DNA of 64,000 nt from Kordia sp. (GCF_022447245.1 NZ_JAKVBC010000011.1:82057-146056); one strand, 5' to 3'. Numbered from the stretch's first letter, positions 46,431 to 55,500 are shown. Program-made: numbers and translations. The notes: generated by a model not told the origin, from the letters alone.

Positions 46431-48049
46431 ATCGTAATAGTTTCTGGTTGAGTTAACTCTTTATATTTTTGAGGATTTCTTTTTTTAAATTCTTCTTCCC
46501 AAATAATGTAATGTCCGTTTCCGTATCTACCCCTATTTTCAATTAAGAAGTCCTTAACTTCAAAAATAGCATCTGGTAAATGTTCCCATCCTTTTTCACC
46601 CTTAAACTTCTCACCTTTTGTTACTTCTAAAATATAGATGAAAGAAATATTCGGATATTTTAACACAAAATCTTTTTTAAAATCAATAACGCGTAACTTT
46701 TCATTTTCAATAAAATAATTAATCATATCAATTACTATGAATTTGTATTTTCCAGTTTTACATGCGTCATCAAGTTCCTTTAAGGTTCTAATGTTTGATG
46801 GAGAAGCGTTTGGATTTAAATGCAAATTGTTTTCTCTCCAAATATCTTGTGTGCTTTTACAAAAACCCTGGTCCGCAAAAACATAAAGTAAATCACCATG
46901 TTTTCTAGCTAAGTAATCAGCAAATGCACATACACCTGAAGTCTTTCCGTTTTTTGGATTTCCGTAAACAGCTATTTTTAAGGTTTTGGCAGGTTCTTGT
47001 AAAAGATCTTCCCATCCCTCATCCATTTTGATGGTTTCAAAGTGCATTTTCATAAGATCATTGCTAGTAATTATTCCAGATAATTGTTTTGCTTTTTTAT
47101 TTGGTAAAGGTTCTACATTTACATTAGATATTATATTTTTCGGTGTTTCCAAATCTAATGGAACAATCATTTCTACTGGAGGAGCAGGAATAGTTATTAC
47201 ATCTTTTTTTTTTGGGGGACCAGATAAGGCAAACGGTTTGACTTCTATTTTTTCTTTTGGATTTTTCAAGTATTTATTCAAATACTTTTTTGCTTCTATT
47301 AATTCATCATACAATCTATTGGTTGCTTTTACTTTACCTTTTTCAATAGATTTTTCAATCCTGTTGATTAAATTTTGCACCTTGCTTTCTTCTGGTGTTG
47401 TTCCCTGAAGACGAATAAATGAATTAAGAAGTGTTATTGCATAATTAATTGTTGATTCTTCGACATATTCTTTTAGTTGCTGAACTAATGCTTTACTTTT
47501 TAAATTCACATTTGCGTCAGCTTCATCTACTTCTACCTGGTTGTATATTAGAGTCACTTTATCAAATACTTTTTTATACAATTCTGAAACTGCAGACTTT
47601 CTTGTTTTTCTTGACACAGCAGCTTTTTGAAAAGCTTGAAATAACAATTGAATTTTTCTAAATGTTGTGTATTCGTCTTTTTTAACCATACTATAAAAAC
47701 GACGAATTAGCATAAATTCATTAGAATAATGAGATACAATATTTGGATCTATTTTTTCAATTTTCTTAGCTTTGGTTTTCCTTGTGTTTGATACTTTTTT
47801 AGGTGCAGCTTTTTTAGGAACATACTTTTTTTGGGTTACTTTTTCTTCTTTACAAGGATTTGATGCACTTTTTAAAGATTTATTAATCAATTCTATCGTA
47901 TCATCTATTTGTTGCTTTATGATGTCATTAGAATAAAATTCTATCACTTGTAATCCATCATTTGCTAAATCTTGTAATTCTGGATTATTAATTTTTTTCC
48001 AATCAACCAAAGGAACTTGTTCTTTATAATTTGATACTGTAATTTTCAT
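46427..48049 (-). CDS. RecA/RadA-like ATPase with basic N-terminal region
   Basis: 540 residues. The N-terminal half is helical and Lys-rich (KKAAPKKVSNTRKTKAKKIE). The C-terminal about 180 residues form a P-loop domain: IAVYGNPKNGKTSG (Walker A, about 360), LLYVFADQGF, KFIVIDMINYF (Walker B-like), and FIYILEVTKGEKFKGEKGWE followed by NRGRYGNGHYIIW. The last part recalls the RadA/KaiC pattern (Q/ExTKDGxxxGxxxLxH). It could act in DNA recombination, replication or virion packaging. It lies between the helicase and the HExxH gene; one base separates it from the helicase stop. Confidence 0.6.
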   Translation of the reverse strand: MKITVSNYKEQVPLVDWKKINNPELQDLANDGLQVIEFYSNDIIKQQIDDTIELINKSLKSASNPCKEEKVTQKKYVPKKAAPKKVSNTRKTKAKKIEKIDPNIVSHYSNEFMLIRRFYSMVKKDEYTTFRKIQLLFQAFQKAAVSRKTRKSAVSELYKKVFDKVTLIYNQVEVDEADANVNLKSKALVQQLKEYVEESTINYAITLLNSFIRLQGTTPEESKVQNLINRIEKSIEKGKVKATNRLYDELIEAKKYLNKYLKNPKEKIEVKPFALSGPPKKKDVITIPAPPVEMIVPLDLETPKNIISNVNVEPLPNKKAKQLSGIITSNDLMKMHFETIKMDEGWEDLLQEPAKTLKIAVYGNPKNGKTSGVCAFADYLARKHGDLLYVFADQGFCKSTQDIWRENNLHLNPNASPSNIRTLKELDDACKTGKYKFIVIDMINYFIENEKLRVIDFKKDFVLKYPNISFIYILEVTKGEKFKGEKGWEHLPDAIFEVKDFLIENRGRYGNGHYIIWEEEFKKRNPQKYKELTQPETITI

Positions 48050-48050
48050 A

Positions 48051-51000
48051 CTATTCGCTTTTTAATTTTAGTATTTTAATTTTCATTCGCATAGCTAAAG
48101 CAATAGCAACTGCTTCTTTTTCTCTATCAGGTTGTTCTTTAATTAATTCCTTAGTAGGTATAGAACATACGCTGTGATCTACATCTGAAAATTCATAACT
48201 TAATAAATAGTTTAATGATGCAAAGTCATTAACGCGATCTTCTAAATTTCCAGATTTAACTTTATATTTCTTTTTTTCAGAAACTATGTTGGCTAGTATT
48301 TTTTCTGAAAACTCATCAGTATTCATATACTGTGCTTCCTCTTGAATTTCTTGTAACTCCTTTTGTAAATCAGCTTCAATTTTTGAAGTATCTGTATTTA
48401 CATCAAATCCGCGAGAAGTAAATAATGATCTTTGAATTTTTAAAAATTCAGTAGTTGTCCTTTTGTATGCTCCTAAATAGCCATCATAAGATTTTGTTAT
48501 TCTTGTATGGGCAGTAAAAGCCTGTATCAAATCTTTATCTGTCCAATCATTGTTTTGAATTGCTTGAAATTTTGCAATTGCTTCGTCAATTCGACGAATT
48601 TCGTCCAATGCTTTTTTAGAAAACTTGGTAGTATCTATTCCTGATAATGAATTATAGTATATCCTTTGTCCAGGAACACTTAATATTTCAGTTCTTTCCA
48701 AAGCTTGTTTTGTTGCATCAATCTTTTTTACATAATAATTTTTGTAATCATTGTATTTTTGCTCCAATGAATTGTACTTACCTAAGCTTTCTAATTGACT
48801 ATTGACAATATTAAACTTTGCTACATTTTCTTCTTTCAATAATTTTATTTGAAATCTTTTTAATACATCTAAATCTGTAAGTAATGCAAACTTTACTTGG
48901 TTTGGATCAAGAGATTCCTCATCAAGTACATTTCCTCTATCTGTTTGATTCCATAAATCATTGATACGACTTGTTTTTTCTTCCAATTTTTGAAAAACGA
49001 AAATGTCCATTGAGTTTTCCATAAGCGGCATAACAATTCGGACATAACCAAATTTGTTTTTTTGTCTCCATATTCTTCCTTCTAATTGTCTTAGATCAGT
49101 AGGGTTCCAATTTGGGTATAAATTATATAAACATGTGGCGTTTTCCTGCAAGTTGATTCCCTCACGAATAGTACTTGTTCCTATGATTACTTTGCATACT
49201 CCTTCGTTAAAAGCAGCTTTGATTTTTTCTTTCTTTTTTCCAGATATTTCAGAAGTTATAAATTCAATTTCATCTACTTTTAATCGCGGATTGCTCTTTA
49301 ATTTTTGCGCTTTTTTAAAACCCAATTCCATTTCAAGGTATTGTTTTATATATGGAAAGAATTCTTTACCTCTATCAATATATATAACTTGTCCACTAAC
49401 TTCTTGGTTTCTGGATTCATGCCATTTTTTTACAGTTCTGATACATTCAACTGCATACTTGATTTTAGGGCTATTATTTACAAAATCTAAATAATCTTTC
49501 GGTGGTTCACTTCCTTTTACTAAAAATGGTGATAAAGCATTATTAAGGCTCAAACTCATTAACCTTAATATCCTACCAGGATCATCTCGTGTTACTCCCT
49601 CAGACGCTTCCTTGTTTATTTCTAATTGCGTTGAAGCCTGCTCTTCATTTAATGATAGATAAGTCAACACTTGTTTATCTAATTCCAATTTTTCAATACC
49701 GTTATCGGTTTGTATTGTAGTCTTTGGTAAATTGATCTTACATGGACGTGGAATGTTTGCTTCTTCACCTGTTTTGAAATTAATGTGACTATTTATAAGT
49801 TTTTGTAATGAGATTCTATTATTAAAGCTTTTAACCACGTTACGTTGTTGGATTTCCCCATCAACTCCAACCACATCTTCAGTTGTTTCTTGTATATATT
49901 GCTCAAAGAAATATCTAATATTAAGAATGCCGTTATCTTTCATGTATTGATAAGCAACCAATGATAACATAGAGTATATTTCTAATGGTGAATTTGTAAA
50001 CGGTGTTGCAGTCAATAACATTACATTTCTCCCATATTTTCTCTGAATATAATTGCATAAAAAGAAAGCCTTTATTGCTCGTTTTGATGGTTGCCCACCT
50101 TTGATATGGAATTGTTTTCCAACTTCATCATCACTCTTTACTTCCGAAAAAATATTTTTATAATTGTGAGCTTCATCTATAACAATATAGTCAATCCCTA
50201 ATGTTTCAATATCAGCAACTGTGTCTTTAATACCAACACCTATAATTTCACGAATTTTTTCATTTCCTTTCGCCTTATCACGCTCTGTTAATTTGGATTC
50301 ACTCTGTTTCAAAATTTTGGATAACTCAATAAAGTGTTCTTCTTGAGTTTCTTGATTAAAACCTATTTTGTTAAATCCTTCATAAGTGACCAACGTAATA
50401 GAATTTTCTGGCACTTTCTTTTCAAAATTAATATTGTCATAGCCACTTCCTAAATTGTACCACTCATTAATCGTTATTCCTGTACCAGATAAAATTCCTG
50501 ATAGTTTTTGCTCTGGTATGCCTTGCATCTCTTTTATCCAGTTCTTATAAGTAGGATTAGGGACGTTAACTAGTGGGCGTTTACATTTACCATTTTTTAT
50601 GGCACTTACAGCTTCTATAATTGCCGTTATAGTTTTCCCAACACCTACATCATAAGCAATAATACCAGAACCTGTTAATTCCATAAATGCTATTCCCTCT
50701 CTTTGAGCAGGTCGAATATCTAAATCGAAACTCATAAACTTTTTAGATATCTCAACACCAATAGGTATTTTATTGCATTGTAAAGGCGCGGTTGAATTAT
50801 ATTTACTGTTGTAATGATAATCTAACTTTATTTGGTCATTAAGTTCTAAAGCTTCATGTAAAAATATTTTGAATAGTCTTTCTCCATTATCCCTAGTATA
50901 TTTTTTTATTCTCAACCATTCAGGACCTTCTATGCCTCGAGGTTTTCTATCATTATTTAGATAATAATTAATAACCTGATAAGCATCTGCTTTTTCAAAA

Positions 51001-51419
51001 GCATCTGCAGCTTGTCCTCGTAACCAATCCTTAAATGCCTCTTGAAGAGTTGATTCTTCAGAAAGAATAATACCACTATCCTCTCTTAATGATTTTATTT
51101 TGAACTCTCTACAAAAACTAGAAATAGATAAAAATATAGGACGTTCGCTTTCTATTGGATTTGAAATGGATAACGGCTTTGGTTTTACAGATTCTAATGT
51201 TTTTAAATGACTTTCATAGATTGAGTTACCAAAATTTTTAACAATTTGTTCTTTTTCTCTTTTTAAGAATGAAATTTTATCATAAATGTTTCCAAATATA
51301 AATACAGGGTATGGAACAAGCGACTTTGATACTGCATCATAAAATATTATTCCATTTTTAATCCATTTATCTTTTAAAGTTGCAGTAACTTCCACATGGT
51401 ATGATTTCCAATTATCCAT
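48051..51419 (-). CDS. Large SNF2-type SF2 helicase/translocase
   Basis: 1122 residues from the ATG at 51419. SF2 motifs in order: I (IAYDVGVGKTITA, about residue 257), II (VIDEAHNYKN), III (LLTATPFTNSPLEI), V (IIGTSTIREGINLQ) and VI (LRQLEGRIWRQKN). Long helical C-terminus. Such proteins occur next to N6-methylases in large Bacteroidota elements. The frame is open upstream except for one TAA: 51638 to 51419 reads a further 73 codons with TAA at 51489-51491 (see separate entry). The C-terminal 27 residues repeat those of the gene at 51631. Confidence 0.85.
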   Translation of the reverse strand: MDNWKSYHVEVTATLKDKWIKNGIIFYDAVSKSLVPYPVFIFGNIYDKISFLKREKEQIVKNFGNSIYESHLKTLESVKPKPLSISNPIESERPIFLSISSFCREFKIKSLREDSGIILSEESTLQEAFKDWLRGQAADAFEKADAYQVINYYLNNDRKPRGIEGPEWLRIKKYTRDNGERLFKIFLHEALELNDQIKLDYHYNSKYNSTAPLQCNKIPIGVEISKKFMSFDLDIRPAQREGIAFMELTGSGIIAYDVGVGKTITAIIEAVSAIKNGKCKRPLVNVPNPTYKNWIKEMQGIPEQKLSGILSGTGITINEWYNLGSGYDNINFEKKVPENSITLVTYEGFNKIGFNQETQEEHFIELSKILKQSESKLTERDKAKGNEKIREIIGVGIKDTVADIETLGIDYIVIDEAHNYKNIFSEVKSDDEVGKQFHIKGGQPSKRAIKAFFLCNYIQRKYGRNVMLLTATPFTNSPLEIYSMLSLVAYQYMKDNGILNIRYFFEQYIQETTEDVVGVDGEIQQRNVVKSFNNRISLQKLINSHINFKTGEEANIPRPCKINLPKTTIQTDNGIEKLELDKQVLTYLSLNEEQASTQLEINKEASEGVTRDDPGRILRLMSLSLNNALSPFLVKGSEPPKDYLDFVNNSPKIKYAVECIRTVKKWHESRNQEVSGQVIYIDRGKEFFPYIKQYLEMELGFKKAQKLKSNPRLKVDEIEFITSEISGKKKEKIKAAFNEGVCKVIIGTSTIREGINLQENATCLYNLYPNWNPTDLRQLEGRIWRQKNKFGYVRIVMPLMENSMDIFVFQKLEEKTSRINDLWNQTDRGNVLDEESLDPNQVKFALLTDLDVLKRFQIKLLKEENVAKFNIVNSQLESLGKYNSLEQKYNDYKNYYVKKIDATKQALERTEILSVPGQRIYYNSLSGIDTTKFSKKALDEIRRIDEAIAKFQAIQNNDWTDKDLIQAFTAHTRITKSYDGYLGAYKRTTTEFLKIQRSLFTSRGFDVNTDTSKIEADLQKELQEIQEEAQYMNTDEFSEKILANIVSEKKKYKVKSGNLEDRVNDFASLNYLLSYEFSDVDHSVCSIPTKELIKEQPDREKEAVAIALAMRMKIKILKLKSE
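48055..48134. repeat. Direct repeat copy 1 (helicase 3' end)
   Basis: About 80 bases encoding the tail QPDREKEAVAIALAMRMKIK. Nearly identical to 51644-51720, in the same orientation and 3.6 kb apart. Confidence 0.8.
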
Positions 51420-51488
51420 TGGTATACCTTTACTTTTTCGATACCATACCCAAGCACGGATTTCTTCCTTTGTAATTCCAGCATTATA

Positions 51489-51638
51489 TTATGCAATGCT
51501 TTCTTCAATGGTGTATACTTTTGAAGAACTTCTTCCCATTGCTTTTTTAGGCAATGTAATTAGTGACTTAAAAAGACTTTTGTTAGCGTTTATCAAGTTT
51601 ATCAAGTTACTATTTAAGTTTTGCGTGTATCTAAGCAT
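51489..51638 (-). pseudogene. Detached N-terminus of the helicase (stops at TAA 51489-51491)
   Basis: ATG at 51638 overlaps the preceding gene's stop by eight bases and opens MLRYTQNLNSNLINLINANK ... VYTIEESIA, then TAA. The same frame continues YNAGITKEEIRAWVWYRKSK and runs into the helicase ATG at 51419. The overlap and the coherent flanking sequence indicate that the original helicase began here and that a CAA or similar codon has become TAA (or is read through). Confidence 0.55.
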
Positions 51639-51891
51639 TACTTTTCAGTTTTAGTATTTTAATTTTCATTTGCATAGCCAATGCAATAGCCATTGCTTCT
51701 TTTTCCCTATCTGGTTGTTTTTTTATAGTTGCATTTATTACATTTAAAACATCCTTTTTTGTTCCCTTTACTTGTATTGGAAAATGCAACGATGTTGTTT
51801 GAATTTCAATTCCTGCAATTTTTTCAGGATTATTTTTAAACCAGAAATCTTTACTTGTAATTTGAATAAACTTTTCCTGGTTATCTGTCAT
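51631..51891 (-). CDS. Small protein sharing the helicase C-terminal tail
   Basis: 86 residues from ATG 51891 (MTDNQEKFIQITSKDFWFKN), chosen because it overlaps the preceding stop as ATGA; an upstream ATG at 51918 would lengthen the overlap. The N-terminal part (WFKNNPEKIAGIEIQTTSLH) is followed by a 27-residue tail almost identical to that of the helicase. The shared tail may be a common docking helix. Function unknown. Confidence 0.65.
   Translation of the reverse strand: MTDNQEKFIQITSKDFWFKNNPEKIAGIEIQTTSLHFPIQVKGTKKDVLNVINATIKKQPDREKEAMAIALAMQMKIKILKLKSNA
51644..51720. repeat. Direct repeat copy 2 (3' end of the 86-residue gene)
   Basis: Second copy of the about 80-base repeat, encoding QPDREKEAMAIALAMQMKIK. 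Recombination between copies would delete the helicase gene. Confidence 0.8.
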
Positions 51892-52091
51892 AACATTAAT
51901 TCTACATTTGGAATACAAGCACTAACAGTAATTGACGAATCAATCATCATCTGTATAATATGTGATTCTACATTTTTATATCCTGTCTCGCGTTGAATGG
52001 CATTGTAAACTTTTGGAGAACTAAATTGAGTTACCTGTTTCAATTCTTCTGCAATATGGTCCCTAACTTTATTAACTAATGATTTACTCAT
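51888..52091 (-). CDS. Small helical protein, unknown function
   Basis: 67 residues (MSKSLVNKVRDHIAEELKQV), mostly helical, no recognised motif. It starts two bases after the methyltransferase stop and overlaps the next gene by ATGA. It could be an accessory factor for the methyltransferase or helicase. Confidence 0.6.
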   Translation of the reverse strand: MSKSLVNKVRDHIAEELKQVTQFSSPKVYNAIQRETGYKNVESHIIQMMIDSSITVSACIPNVELML

Positions 52092-52093
52092 AA

Positions 52094-52804
52094 CTATTTC
52101 CTTTTTATTACTATTATGTCAGTTGGAACAGAAGTGTTTTTAAAAACTTTTGGCATACGATAAGCATCTACCAATTCTGCATATTCTGACATTAGTTTTT
52201 TTTCGTTTTTATACGTGTTGTTTTGATCTCTTAAAAAAGAGGAGGAAGTAATAAAGATTAGTAGTCCTCCTGGTTTTAACAATCGTAGCGATTGATACAT
52301 GAAAAAAGCTTCGATCTGCTTTATCTTCATATTCTTAAAAAAACTTGAATATATATTGGTACGGCTACCGTATGGCGGGTTTCCTATAACCAAATCAAAA
52401 GGATAATCTTTGAGCCATGTTAAACCACTTTTAATAACAGAAGTGTGTCTAGGTGGCATTAAAAACGCTTTTTCAAAATAGTCGTTGTAAATGTTTGATT
52501 TTGGCGAACGTATTTTTGCAATTTGATAGTTTATTGAATCCGTTTCAAAAGCTGTAACGTTTTTAGGATTATCAAAAACTGTTAGAAAATTTCCGTTTCC
52601 GCATGATGGCTCTAGTATCTTTCCTTTTTTTGGATCAAAACCATAATGAATTGCTAATTCATAAATTTTTTCACAAAGACATATAGGCGTGTAAAAACTA
52701 TACAACCTATTACGATCGTCATTAGGCTCATAGTTTGTGAGAAAAATTATTTCCTCTGCGGTATGGTTTTTTTTTGCTATTATTTCTTGAACTTTACTAA
52801 GCAT
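52094..52804 (-). CDS. N6-adenine DNA methyltransferase
   Basis: 236 residues. SAM-binding motif I (ILEPSCGNGNFLTVF, about 57-71), motif IV (VIGNPPYGSRTN, about 118-129) and the following FFMYQSLRLLKPGGLLIFIT show a Type I/IIG-like adenine methylase lacking a target recognition domain. No restriction enzyme is adjacent, so protection of the element's DNA or regulation is likely rather than restriction. It overlaps the preceding gene by eight bases. Confidence 0.88.
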   Translation of the reverse strand: MLSKVQEIIAKKNHTAEEIIFLTNYEPNDDRNRLYSFYTPICLCEKIYELAIHYGFDPKKGKILEPSCGNGNFLTVFDNPKNVTAFETDSINYQIAKIRSPKSNIYNDYFEKAFLMPPRHTSVIKSGLTWLKDYPFDLVIGNPPYGSRTNIYSSFFKNMKIKQIEAFFMYQSLRLLKPGGLLIFITSSSFLRDQNNTYKNEKKLMSEYAELVDAYRMPKVFKNTSVPTDIIVIKRK

Positions 52805-53264
52805 CTAAAACAAATTTTTTACCATAAACTTCTAAATGAATTTTAAAGGAAATATTATTAATGTCTAAGTAGCTACCAATATCTGTTAATCCAGATAAAA
52901 TTGAATTAACAGGTACAACGACATTCAACGCAGGTAGATTTAATGTTCCTGCTGCAGTTATATGTATTTGATTGATATTGGCAAATGCTTCACCTATGAA
53001 TTTTTGTGTTTGTTTGGAATATATTTCAATACGAGAAATAGATACTAGATTTGTGTTGACTGAATGATTTGTGTGATTGATAAGCATTAAATATAAATCT
53101 AATGTTATCCTATCTAATTGATAACTGATATTCTTAACATTGGCTACTTTAATTTGGCTGTTTTCTAAAATTGAAACAATTCTATCATATTTGTTATATA
53201 ATAAAATTGCACCAGTTGTTAAAGCTGCTCCTACTCCTAATGATATGTACAATAGTTTTTTCAT
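52797..53264 (-). CDS. Membrane-anchored LEA14-like protein
   Basis: 155 residues. An N-terminal membrane helix (LYISLGVGAALTTGAILLY) is followed by a beta-sandwich of LEA-2/LEA14 type (ITLDLYLMLINHTNHSV ... SRIEIYSKQTQKFIGE ... LPALNVVVPVNSIL). Such domains occur in periplasmic and virion-associated proteins. It overlaps both neighbours (ATGA with the 89-residue gene; eight bases with the methylase). The family call is from pattern only. Confidence 0.55.
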   Translation of the reverse strand: MKKLLYISLGVGAALTTGAILLYNKYDRIVSILENSQIKVANVKNISYQLDRITLDLYLMLINHTNHSVNTNLVSISRIEIYSKQTQKFIGEAFANINQIHITAAGTLNLPALNVVVPVNSILSGLTDIGSYLDINNISFKIHLEVYGKKFVLDA

Positions 53265-53530
53265 GTAGTAGTAATTTGATTTCTAATCAGTAGTTCATCT
53301 ATTTTAGTGGATGTTTCTTGAAGTATGTATGCATTGTCTAATGATTTATATTTTAGTAGAACTTGAAATAAAAACAAAATATCCGACTTGCTCATGGATA
53401 CAATCTTTGCTTCTGAAATTTTTGTGTATCGCAAAATATAGGTGCGTCTTATCCTATCAACTGAATTATTGTAATTTTTTCTAGTATTAAAAATTGTAAT
53501 TCCAGTAAACAATATATTTTCAAAAGTCAT
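53261..53530 (-). CDS. Small helical protein, unknown function
   Basis: 89 residues (MTFENILFTGITIFNTRKNY), rich in helix, no motif recognised. ATGA overlap with the LEA-like gene. It follows the holin-like gene by 37 bases. Confidence 0.55.
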   Translation of the reverse strand: MTFENILFTGITIFNTRKNYNNSVDRIRRTYILRYTKISEAKIVSMSKSDILFLFQVLLKYKSLDNAYILQETSTKIDELLIRNQITTT

Positions 53531-53567
53531 TTTTAATATTTTTACGGTTTTATCACACCGGCTTCTT

Positions 53568-54068
53568 TTACTTTTTCTTATTTTGATTTGAAAAGTAATT
53601 TTTAATGTGATTTAAAAACACGTTTTTGGTTAATGAGATAAAAAATAAGAAAACATCATTTTGCTCTAATCTTTTTTTCATGCTTATTGATCCTATGTGA
53701 GTTAGGATTGATAGTACTTCATTGAAAAAAAGTAGTATTATTGATAACTTAACGATACTTTTAAAATCTAGTTCCAATTCTTTAGCCATTCCCGCAATTA
53801 CAATTGGCACAGTCAAATACAATAATTTCACAATAAATTTCCAAAGAAATTTATCTGCATCATATTTCTCATTTAACCTAAGTCTTGCAACAATTGATAA
53901 TACTGTATCAAATAGAATCATGTAGGCTATTGTCTTGTAAATAGTAATTGGTAAATCAAGGTTAATCAATAATGTTATTATTATTAACTTTATCCAGGTA
54001 ATCAAATCTGTAAAAGTGATCAAAATTTGATCTATACAATCAACTATGACTTCATCAAATGGTTTCAT
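53568..54068 (-). CDS. Holin-like membrane protein
   Basis: 166 residues with four hydrophobic segments: IKLIIITLLINLDLPITIY, IAYMILFDTVLSIVARL, FIVKLLYLTVPIVIAGMA and SIVKLSIILLFFNEVLSIL. The DTxLSIxARLR and IILLFFNExLSILTHIG pattern and basic tail (KNYFSNQNKKK) recall phage holin 4 (toxin-secretion/lysis) proteins. It lies near the lytic transglycosylase gene, as lysis genes do. Strong as a membrane protein; the holin call is medium. Confidence 0.65.
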   Translation of the reverse strand: MKPFDEVIVDCIDQILITFTDLITWIKLIIITLLINLDLPITIYKTIAYMILFDTVLSIVARLRLNEKYDADKFLWKFIVKLLYLTVPIVIAGMAKELELDFKSIVKLSIILLFFNEVLSILTHIGSISMKKRLEQNDVFLFFISLTKNVFLNHIKNYFSNQNKKK

Positions 54069-54077
54069 GCACTAGTA

Positions 54078-54431
54078 TTAAATGAATCCATCTAAGGATT
54101 CTGTTTGAAATTCAATATTTAAAAATTCATTCTGCTCGATTGAATGTGATGGCAATACTATTGTAGCGTCTGTTCCATTAACTACAACTATTCTTGTATT
54201 ACTGTCACTAGCTATATTATTTATTAAATAATTTTCTAAGCCTGTCCCATTACATGTTGTAAAAGCAACTAAAACACCATTTTGATATATTTGAACTTCC
54301 GCACCTGTTGCGTTACGAACTATATCAAATTGTGTGTTACGAACAGAAATTAAACCTTGTAGAGAATATAAACCATCTTCAACTGGTAAATCACTTAAAC
54401 CTTCTTCACATTCTTCTTTTTCCCCTATCAT
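54078..54431 (-). CDS. Small beta-rich protein, unknown function
   Basis: 117 residues. An acidic N-terminus (MIGEKEECEEGLSDLPVEDG) precedes alternating hydrophobic strands (AEVQIYQNGVLVAF, NTRIVVVNGTDATIVL) typical of a small beta-sandwich. It lies between the transglycosylase and holin-like genes. Possibly a virion surface or spike protein by context. Confidence 0.5.
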   Translation of the reverse strand: MIGEKEECEEGLSDLPVEDGLYSLQGLISVRNTQFDIVRNATGAEVQIYQNGVLVAFTTCNGTGLENYLINNIASDSNTRIVVVNGTDATIVLPSHSIEQNEFLNIEFQTESLDGFI

Positions 54432-54434
54432 TAC

Positions 54435-55031
54435 TTATGCAAGTATTGCGATGGCAGTAATTAAAACTACTGTTGTAGCAACAATAGCGCCTGTACTTCC
54501 ACCAGTTCCTGTATTTTCAAACTCATGCTTCCATTCTGCAGGTATTTTGTCTGTCATTACTTTGCGAATCTCTTTTACCTGAATTTGACTATCATTATTA
54601 AGGTCAAATACAGGGTTTGAACTTGCAATTGTTGACGCTGATAAATTAGAAGTTTGTAGAACATAGTCTTCTGACTTTCCAACGGCTCTAGGAAAGAATG
54701 TAACTAAATACAAATCAACATAACTGTTTAGCTTTGATCTATATCTATCATAATAATAATACACGTATTCAAGCTGCTGTACTGCTGACATTTGTTTTAA
54801 TGCGTCTACGCTTGTTCCAAGTTCTACTGCAGTAGAGGGCATAAATTGTATTAATCCGGTTGCATTGGTTGTTGAATTTTGAATACTTGGACTAAAGGTT
54901 CCTGCTGATTCAAAATTCATAATTGCCATTAACCAATTCGGGTTAATTCCTAATTGTGAACTATAATGTTTTACAGTATCAACAAAATCAACTCTTATAT
55001 TCCCTGGTAATTTATCTTCGTAGATTAACAT
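54435..55031 (-). CDS. Membrane-anchored lytic transglycosylase with EF-hand-like loop
   Basis: 198 residues. The catalytic Glu lies in LMAIMNFESAGTFSP (about 43), then TNATGLIQFMPSTAVELG and VYYYYDRYRSK, the SLT/goose-type lysozyme order. A calcium-loop-like FDLNNDSQIQVKEI sits near 148. A C-terminal membrane helix (GAIVATTVVLITAIAILA) anchors it. Peptidoglycan-cleaving enzymes anchored this way occur in membrane-containing phages for entry or exit. No signal peptide. Adjacent to holin-like and carboxypeptidase-regulatory-like genes. Confidence 0.85.
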   Translation of the reverse strand: MLIYEDKLPGNIRVDFVDTVKHYSSQLGINPNWLMAIMNFESAGTFSPSIQNSTTNATGLIQFMPSTAVELGTSVDALKQMSAVQQLEYVYYYYDRYRSKLNSYVDLYLVTFFPRAVGKSEDYVLQTSNLSASTIASSNPVFDLNNDSQIQVKEIRKVMTDKIPAEWKHEFENTGTGGSTGAIVATTVVLITAIAILA

Positions 55032-55489
55032 TATACTTGTAAGTTTAATTTTTTAGTTTTCTTTTTTTCTTCATCATCACCAGAAAAAAGAACTAATACT
55101 GCTGCAGCTGCAGCTGCACCTAAAAATACTTTCCCCCAAATAGAAGAACTTTCTTGTTCTTGTGGTGGTTCTGCAGGTGGCTCGTTTGTTATATAAACAG
55201 TATCTAATGCTTCTTCATTAATTTGCATTATAACTTCTTGATATCCTTCTCGGATGACAAAATATGTATCATGATATCCTAAAAATGAAACTACCATTTT
55301 AGTACCTACTCTAGCATCAATTTGAAATTCACCATCCATATTGGTAATTACTCCAAATGATGGATCATTAAGAGCATAAATATGTGCGCCTGGTAATGTA
55401 TATGTTAGATCATGTACCTTTCCTTTTACAGTAATTACAGCATCGTTAGTATTAGTAACAGGTGCTTTAGTTTTGCATGAACAACTCAT
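55031..55489 (-). CDS. Carboxypeptidase-regulatory-like domain protein with membrane anchor
   Basis: 152 residues. A Cys-rich N-terminus (MSCSCKTK) is followed by a beta-sandwich of the carboxypeptidase-regulatory type (ITVKGKVHDLTYTLPGAHIY, TNMDGEFQIDARVGTKMVV, about 18-95), a Pro/Glu linker, and a membrane helix (VFLGAAAAAAVLVLFSG) with a Lys tail. Host TonB receptors carry a similar domain. Shares one base with the transglycosylase ATG. Possibly a virion surface protein. Confidence 0.65.
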   Translation of the reverse strand: MSCSCKTKAPVTNTNDAVITVKGKVHDLTYTLPGAHIYALNDPSFGVITNMDGEFQIDARVGTKMVVSFLGYHDTYFVIREGYQEVIMQINEEALDTVYITNEPPAEPPQEQESSSIWGKVFLGAAAAAAVLVLFSGDDEEKKKTKKLNLQV

Positions 55490-55500
55490 AAGTTCTTTTT

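Noticed and set aside
46986..49494. Long plus-strand frames opposite the ATPase and helicase genes
   Set aside because: They lie wholly within strongly supported minus-strand genes, have no domain and run against the element's strand bias; they are shadows.
52094..52804. Restriction-modification or BREX/DISARM-type defence system
   Set aside because: A methylase and helicase are present, but there is no nuclease, target-recognition subunit, PglZ, or phospholipase-like partner, and the same operon encodes lysis-type proteins.
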